Of a DNA stretch of 64,000 nt, positions 61,411 to 64,000 are shown piece by piece; the first letter of the stretch is position 1; each line of letters begins with the position of its first letter. Below the pieces are notes generated by a model. That model saw only the letters and a list, made by a program, of their open reading frames with translations, was not told the origin of the DNA and did not search any database. This DNA comes from Terriglobia bacterium (GTDB lineage Bacteria > Acidobacteriota > Terriglobia > Terriglobales > Acidobacteriaceae): positions 186,001-250,000 of the forward strand of contig JAIQFC010000001.1 in the NCBI GenBank assembly GCA_020073465.1. The letters run 5' to 3'. The translations under genes and the position numbers were made by a program.

Positions 61411-61437
61411 TGGGCTTGACTTTGGGATATCAATTAT

Positions 61438-61454
61438 AGTTAGCTATGCTAACT
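61438..61454. promoter_or_regulatory. Palindromic operator between marR and VOC genes
   Basis: agttagc tat gctaact is a perfect 7-bp inverted repeat with a 3-nt centre, the expected form of a MarR-dimer site. It is AT-rich compared with the flanks. Confidence 0.7.
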
Positions 61455-61479
61455 AATTAACCTCCGGAGGTCAAGGCTG

Positions 61480-61878
61480 ATGAGTGCGACTGCAACAGGC
61501 ATTGGGATTTCGCGGCTGGGACAGATCGCGATCAACGCGCACGATGTGGAACGCGCGGCGAACTTTTATGCGGATGTATTGGGACTGAAGCTGCTATTCA
61601 AAGCTCCGCCGGGGCTGGCGTTCTTCGATTGCGGCGGGGTGCGGCTGATATTGTCGCGGCCCGAAAAACTGGAATTTGATCATCCCAGCTCGGTTCTGTA
61701 TTTTGCCGTGCCCGACATTCGCGCCGCCCACGAAAAGATGAAAGAGAGCGGCGTGCGCTTTGAGGATGAGCCGCACTTGATCGCGCGGATGCCGGATCAC
61801 GACCTGTGGATGACGTTCTTTCGCGACTCGGAGAACAACCTGATGGGGCTGATGAGCGAAGTGCCGCATGCGGCGTAA
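61480..61878 (+). CDS. VOC-superfamily (glyoxalase-like) protein
   Basis: 132 residues. LGQIAINAHDVERAANFYAD followed by VLGLKLLFKAPPGLAFFDCG, then PSSVLYFAVPDIRAAHEKMK and HDLWMTFFRDSENNLMGLMS are the two beta-alpha-beta-beta-beta modules of the VOC fold, with His and Glu metal ligands. It is divergent from MarR and has a good Shine-Dalgarno (ccggaggtcaag). Substrate unknown: dioxygenase, isomerase and resistance members share this shape. Confidence 0.88.
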   Translation: MSATATGIGISRLGQIAINAHDVERAANFYADVLGLKLLFKAPPGLAFFDCGGVRLILSRPEKLEFDHPSSVLYFAVPDIRAAHEKMKESGVRFEDEPHLIARMPDHDLWMTFFRDSENNLMGLMSEVPHAA

Positions 61879-61921
61879 GGCGCTGGCAGTGCTTTCGGTT
61901 CTGCTGGTCGCAGGATGCTGA
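61868..61921 (+). other. Seventeen-codon frame that is only a lipoprotein signal (possible remnant)
   Basis: ATG at 61868 (overlapping the VOC stop) reads MRRKALAVLSVLLVAGC and then TGA. That is a full lipoprotein signal with lipobox LVAGC, but the mature protein is missing. It may be a broken lipoprotein gene; a second small frame (MSKRLYAVERTRLLAEKVRL at 61939) follows. Chance is possible. Confidence 0.3.
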
Positions 61922-62066
61922 CATTGCGTGGGAGGCCTGATGAGCAAGAGGTTGTATGCGGTCGAACGCACGCGGTTGCTGGCGGAAAAGGTGCGACTGG
62001 GGTAGGCGGTGGGCGGACGCCGATGTTTGCGGCCTGCTATCATCGCTGGCGGAGATTCCACGCAGT

Positions 62067-62348
62067 ATGCAGGACTTCGAAGAAGACGACGAGATTCCTC
62101 TTATTTCCGGATCAGGAGAAGGACTCATGGATGAAGCACCGGTCACGGGCGCACACGCGCGCCGTAATGAAGACATTGCACTCGATCTGATGAAGTTCAT
62201 CGCCATGACCACGGGGTACGGCAAGACGGCCAGCAGCGGCGGAGTCGGCTTCTCGGGCGGAGGTGCGGCGTCGAAACCCGAGGACTACGCTGCGCATTTG
62301 CTGGAGCTGTATGGGAAGTGTCTGCAAGCCGTGGGGGGAAAGAAGTAA
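62067..62348 (+). CDS. Small acidic-to-neutral protein of unknown function
   Basis: 93 residues from the ATG at 62067. An acidic N-terminus (MQDFEEDDEIPLISGSGEGL) is followed by NEDIALDLMKFIAMTTGYGK, a Gly/Ser-rich linker and EDYAAHLLELYGKCLQAVGG. Longer frames begin in unlikely sequence. It precedes the DUF3857 gene by 35 bp and may be co-transcribed with it. No family was recognised beyond similarity in form to small phage or soil-bacterial proteins. Confidence 0.6.
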   Translation: MQDFEEDDEIPLISGSGEGLMDEAPVTGAHARRNEDIALDLMKFIAMTTGYGKTASSGGVGFSGGGAASKPEDYAAHLLELYGKCLQAVGGKK

Positions 62349-62383
62349 TCAGGGTCCTGACAACACTCCTGGAGTGACGCCAC

Positions 62384-64000
62384 ATGCGACGAAAGACTCG
62401 GCTCACCCTGCTGTTCGCCCTATTCGTGTGCCTGCCGTGCTTCACCCAAACAAAAGCTGGAGAGAAGGCGGCATCCACTTTGCCGGATTCCTCGAAGGAG
62501 GCTTTTGTTGTCGAGCGCTACTCCACGCGCTTGACGGCCGAAAACGACGGTAGCGGCGTCCGGGAACTGACCTCGGAAGTGAGGATCCTCGCCGATGCCG
62601 GAGTCAAAGCCTTCGCAGTTTTGAATTTCACCTATACCAGCGCCAATGAAGTGGTGGAGGTCGATTACGTCAGAGTGCGCAAGCCGGACGGGACCGTGGT
62701 CAAGACGCCGGATTACAACATCCAGGACATGCCGGGCGAGGTGACGCGGACAGCTCCGCTGTACAGCGACATCCATGAAAAACATATTGCGGTTAAAGGA
62801 CTGGGAGTGGGAGACGTGCTCGAATATGCGGTCCGCCATCGCACGGTGAAACCCGAAGTTCCCGGTCATTTCTGGTTCGAGTACTCCTTCGGAAAGAGTT
62901 TTATCGTGAGGGACGAGCGGCTGGAAATCAGCGTTCCCAAGGAGAAGTACGTCAAGGTAGCCAGCCCCGAGTTCAAACCGGAGATCAGCGAGGAAGGGAC
63001 CCGCCGCGTCTATCGATGGACTCATTCGAATCTTGTGGTGGAGAGGGACCCGGACGAGATTCCGAAACGGGTTCCGCCGAATCCTTCGGTACAGGTGACG
63101 ACCTTTGCCAGTTGGGAAGACGTCGGGCGGTGGTATGGAGGACTGCAGAAAGATCCTTTGCAGGTAACGCCTGCGATTCAAGCCAAGGCAGCCGAACTGA
63201 CGAAGGGACTGAAAACCGATGACGAGAAGATACGCGCGCTCTATAACTTTGTGTCGCTGCGATACCACTACATCGGATTGGATTTTGGGATCGGCCGCTA
63301 TCAACCGCACGCCGCCGATGACGTCTTCGACAATGGATACGGGGACTGCAAGGACAAGCACACTCTATTGGCGGCGCTGCTGAAGTCGGCGGGATACGAT
63401 GCGTGGCCGGCCCTGATCCACAGCCTCCGCAAGCTTGATCCGGAGGTCCCGTCGCCGGCGCAGTTCAATCACGTGATCACGGTAGTCCCGATTGGCAGCC
63501 AGCTTATCTGGCTCGACACCACGCCTGAGGTTGCGCCTTACGGATTGCTGCTGGGGACGCTTCGGGACAAGCAGGCGCTGGTGATTCCGTCGAACAAGGA
63601 CCCCATGCTGGCAAAGACGCCAGTCAATCCACCGATTCCGCAAGATCAGGAATTCTCGATCAAAGGGAAGTTGGGTTCCGATGACACGTTTACCGGCCAC
63701 GTGGAGCAGTCCTACCGCGGCGGTGATGTCGAGGTCGCACTGAGGGAGACGTTCCGGCAAGTCTCCGAGTCGCAGTGGAAAGAGGCGGTGCAGGGGCTTT
63801 CCTATCGCCTGGGTTTCGTGGGAGACGTCAGCAATGTGAAAGTCAGTTCACCGGAAGATACAGACAAGGCCTTCGAAATCTCGTACGACTATGTACGCAA
63901 ACACTACGGCGACTGGGACAACCGGCAGATTACGGCTCCTTTGCCGCAGATGGGAGTAGAGGTCACAAAAGATTCGAAAGAGAAGAAGCCGTCGGAACCA
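62384..64000 (+). CDS. DUF3857/transglutaminase-domain exported protein, 5' part
   Basis: The ATG at 62384 opens a frame that runs to the window end (539 codons, incomplete). A signal peptide (LTLLFALFVCLPCFTQ) is followed by a DUF3857 region (YVRVRKPDGTVVKTPDYNIQ, GVGDVLEYAVRHRTV) and the transglutaminase-like core (VSLRYHYIGLDFGIGRYQPH, GYGDCKDKHTLLAALLKSAG, FNHVITVV) with the Cys in GDCKDK and the His in FNHV. It is probably a periplasmic peptidase-like or cross-linking fold. Its C-terminus is outside the window. A long leftward frame over the same DNA is a shadow. Confidence 0.88.
   Translation, partial: MRRKTRLTLLFALFVCLPCFTQTKAGEKAASTLPDSSKEAFVVERYSTRLTAENDGSGVRELTSEVRILADAGVKAFAVLNFTYTSANEVVEVDYVRVRKPDGTVVKTPDYNIQDMPGEVTRTAPLYSDIHEKHIAVKGLGVGDVLEYAVRHRTVKPEVPGHFWFEYSFGKSFIVRDERLEISVPKEKYVKVASPEFKPEISEEGTRRVYRWTHSNLVVERDPDEIPKRVPPNPSVQVTTFASWEDVGRWYGGLQKDPLQVTPAIQAKAAELTKGLKTDDEKIRALYNFVSLRYHYIGLDFGIGRYQPHAADDVFDNGYGDCKDKHTLLAALLKSAGYDAWPALIHSLRKLDPEVPSPAQFNHVITVVPIGSQLIWLDTTPEVAPYGLLLGTLRDKQALVIPSNKDPMLAKTPVNPPIPQDQEFSIKGKLGSDDTFTGHVEQSYRGGDVEVALRETFRQVSESQWKEAVQGLSYRLGFVGDVSNVKVSSPEDTDKAFEISYDYVRKHYGDWDNRQITAPLPQMGVEVTKDSKEKKPSEP

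Noticed and set aside
62420-63361. 313-codon leftward open frame
   Set aside because: Antisense to the DUF3857/transglutaminase gene; no signature of its own.

Overview
The window looks like chromosomal DNA of a GC-rich Gram-negative bacterium, most likely an Acidobacteriota (Koribacter/Terriglobia type). This is inferred from general gene flavour and from the extreme load of dispersed palindromic repeats; no rRNA or tRNA gene is visible to confirm it. About 50 genes are supported.

Layout. 1-13 kb is housekeeping and accessory chromosome: a partial exported amidohydrolase, a VTT-domain membrane protein, a frameshifted PD-(D/E)XK nuclease, DUF6580 and YdjM-like membrane proteins, a diacylglycerol-kinase-like lipid kinase, DinB, a secreted TPR protein, a REP-associated tyrosine transposase (RAYT) beside a REPIN, ligA, and a HIT hydrolase. 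13.6-25 kb is a central-metabolism block: rpsA, lpdA, lipB, E1 alpha, E1 beta, a c-type cytochrome and E2 of a 2-oxo acid dehydrogenase complex. It is broken up by repeats and by a GIY-YIG nuclease gene bracketed by inverted REP-like elements. lipB itself carries one of these elements in frame.

25.1-54 kb is a phage-derived island. A rightward S24-type repressor (53242) faces a long leftward transcription unit. In transcription order this has small early genes, a zinc-ribbon protein, a sigma/HTH-like regulator, a small basic protein, a dual-specificity phosphatase, a 1671-residue exported tail-fibre-like protein, a small lipoprotein, a 1200-residue exported glycan-active protein and a second lipoprotein. 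It continues with the large terminase, a HipA-like kinase plus DUF3037 pair, a membrane protein, portal, putative prohead protease, coiled-coil (scaffold-like) protein, major capsid, connector, tail-completion and tail/hub proteins. I see no integrase, tape-measure, lysis or replication gene, and no att repeat, so it may be a domesticated or defective element.

54-64 kb returns to chromosome: a beta-propeller lipoprotein, a large Ig-repeat secreted protein, a GGDEF diguanylate cyclase, a divergent MarR/VOC pair, a small acidic protein and a truncated DUF3857/transglutaminase protein.

The most striking signal is the repeat content. At least six families recur (A to F here). Family A has conserved ends (GTCATCCTGAGCG ... 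GTCGAAGGACCT) around a hairpin whose stem sequence differs in each full-length copy yet stays perfectly paired. One family A pair brackets the GIY-YIG gene in inverted orientation; another family sits beside the RAYT. This suggests two parallel nuclease/REP systems in one genome.
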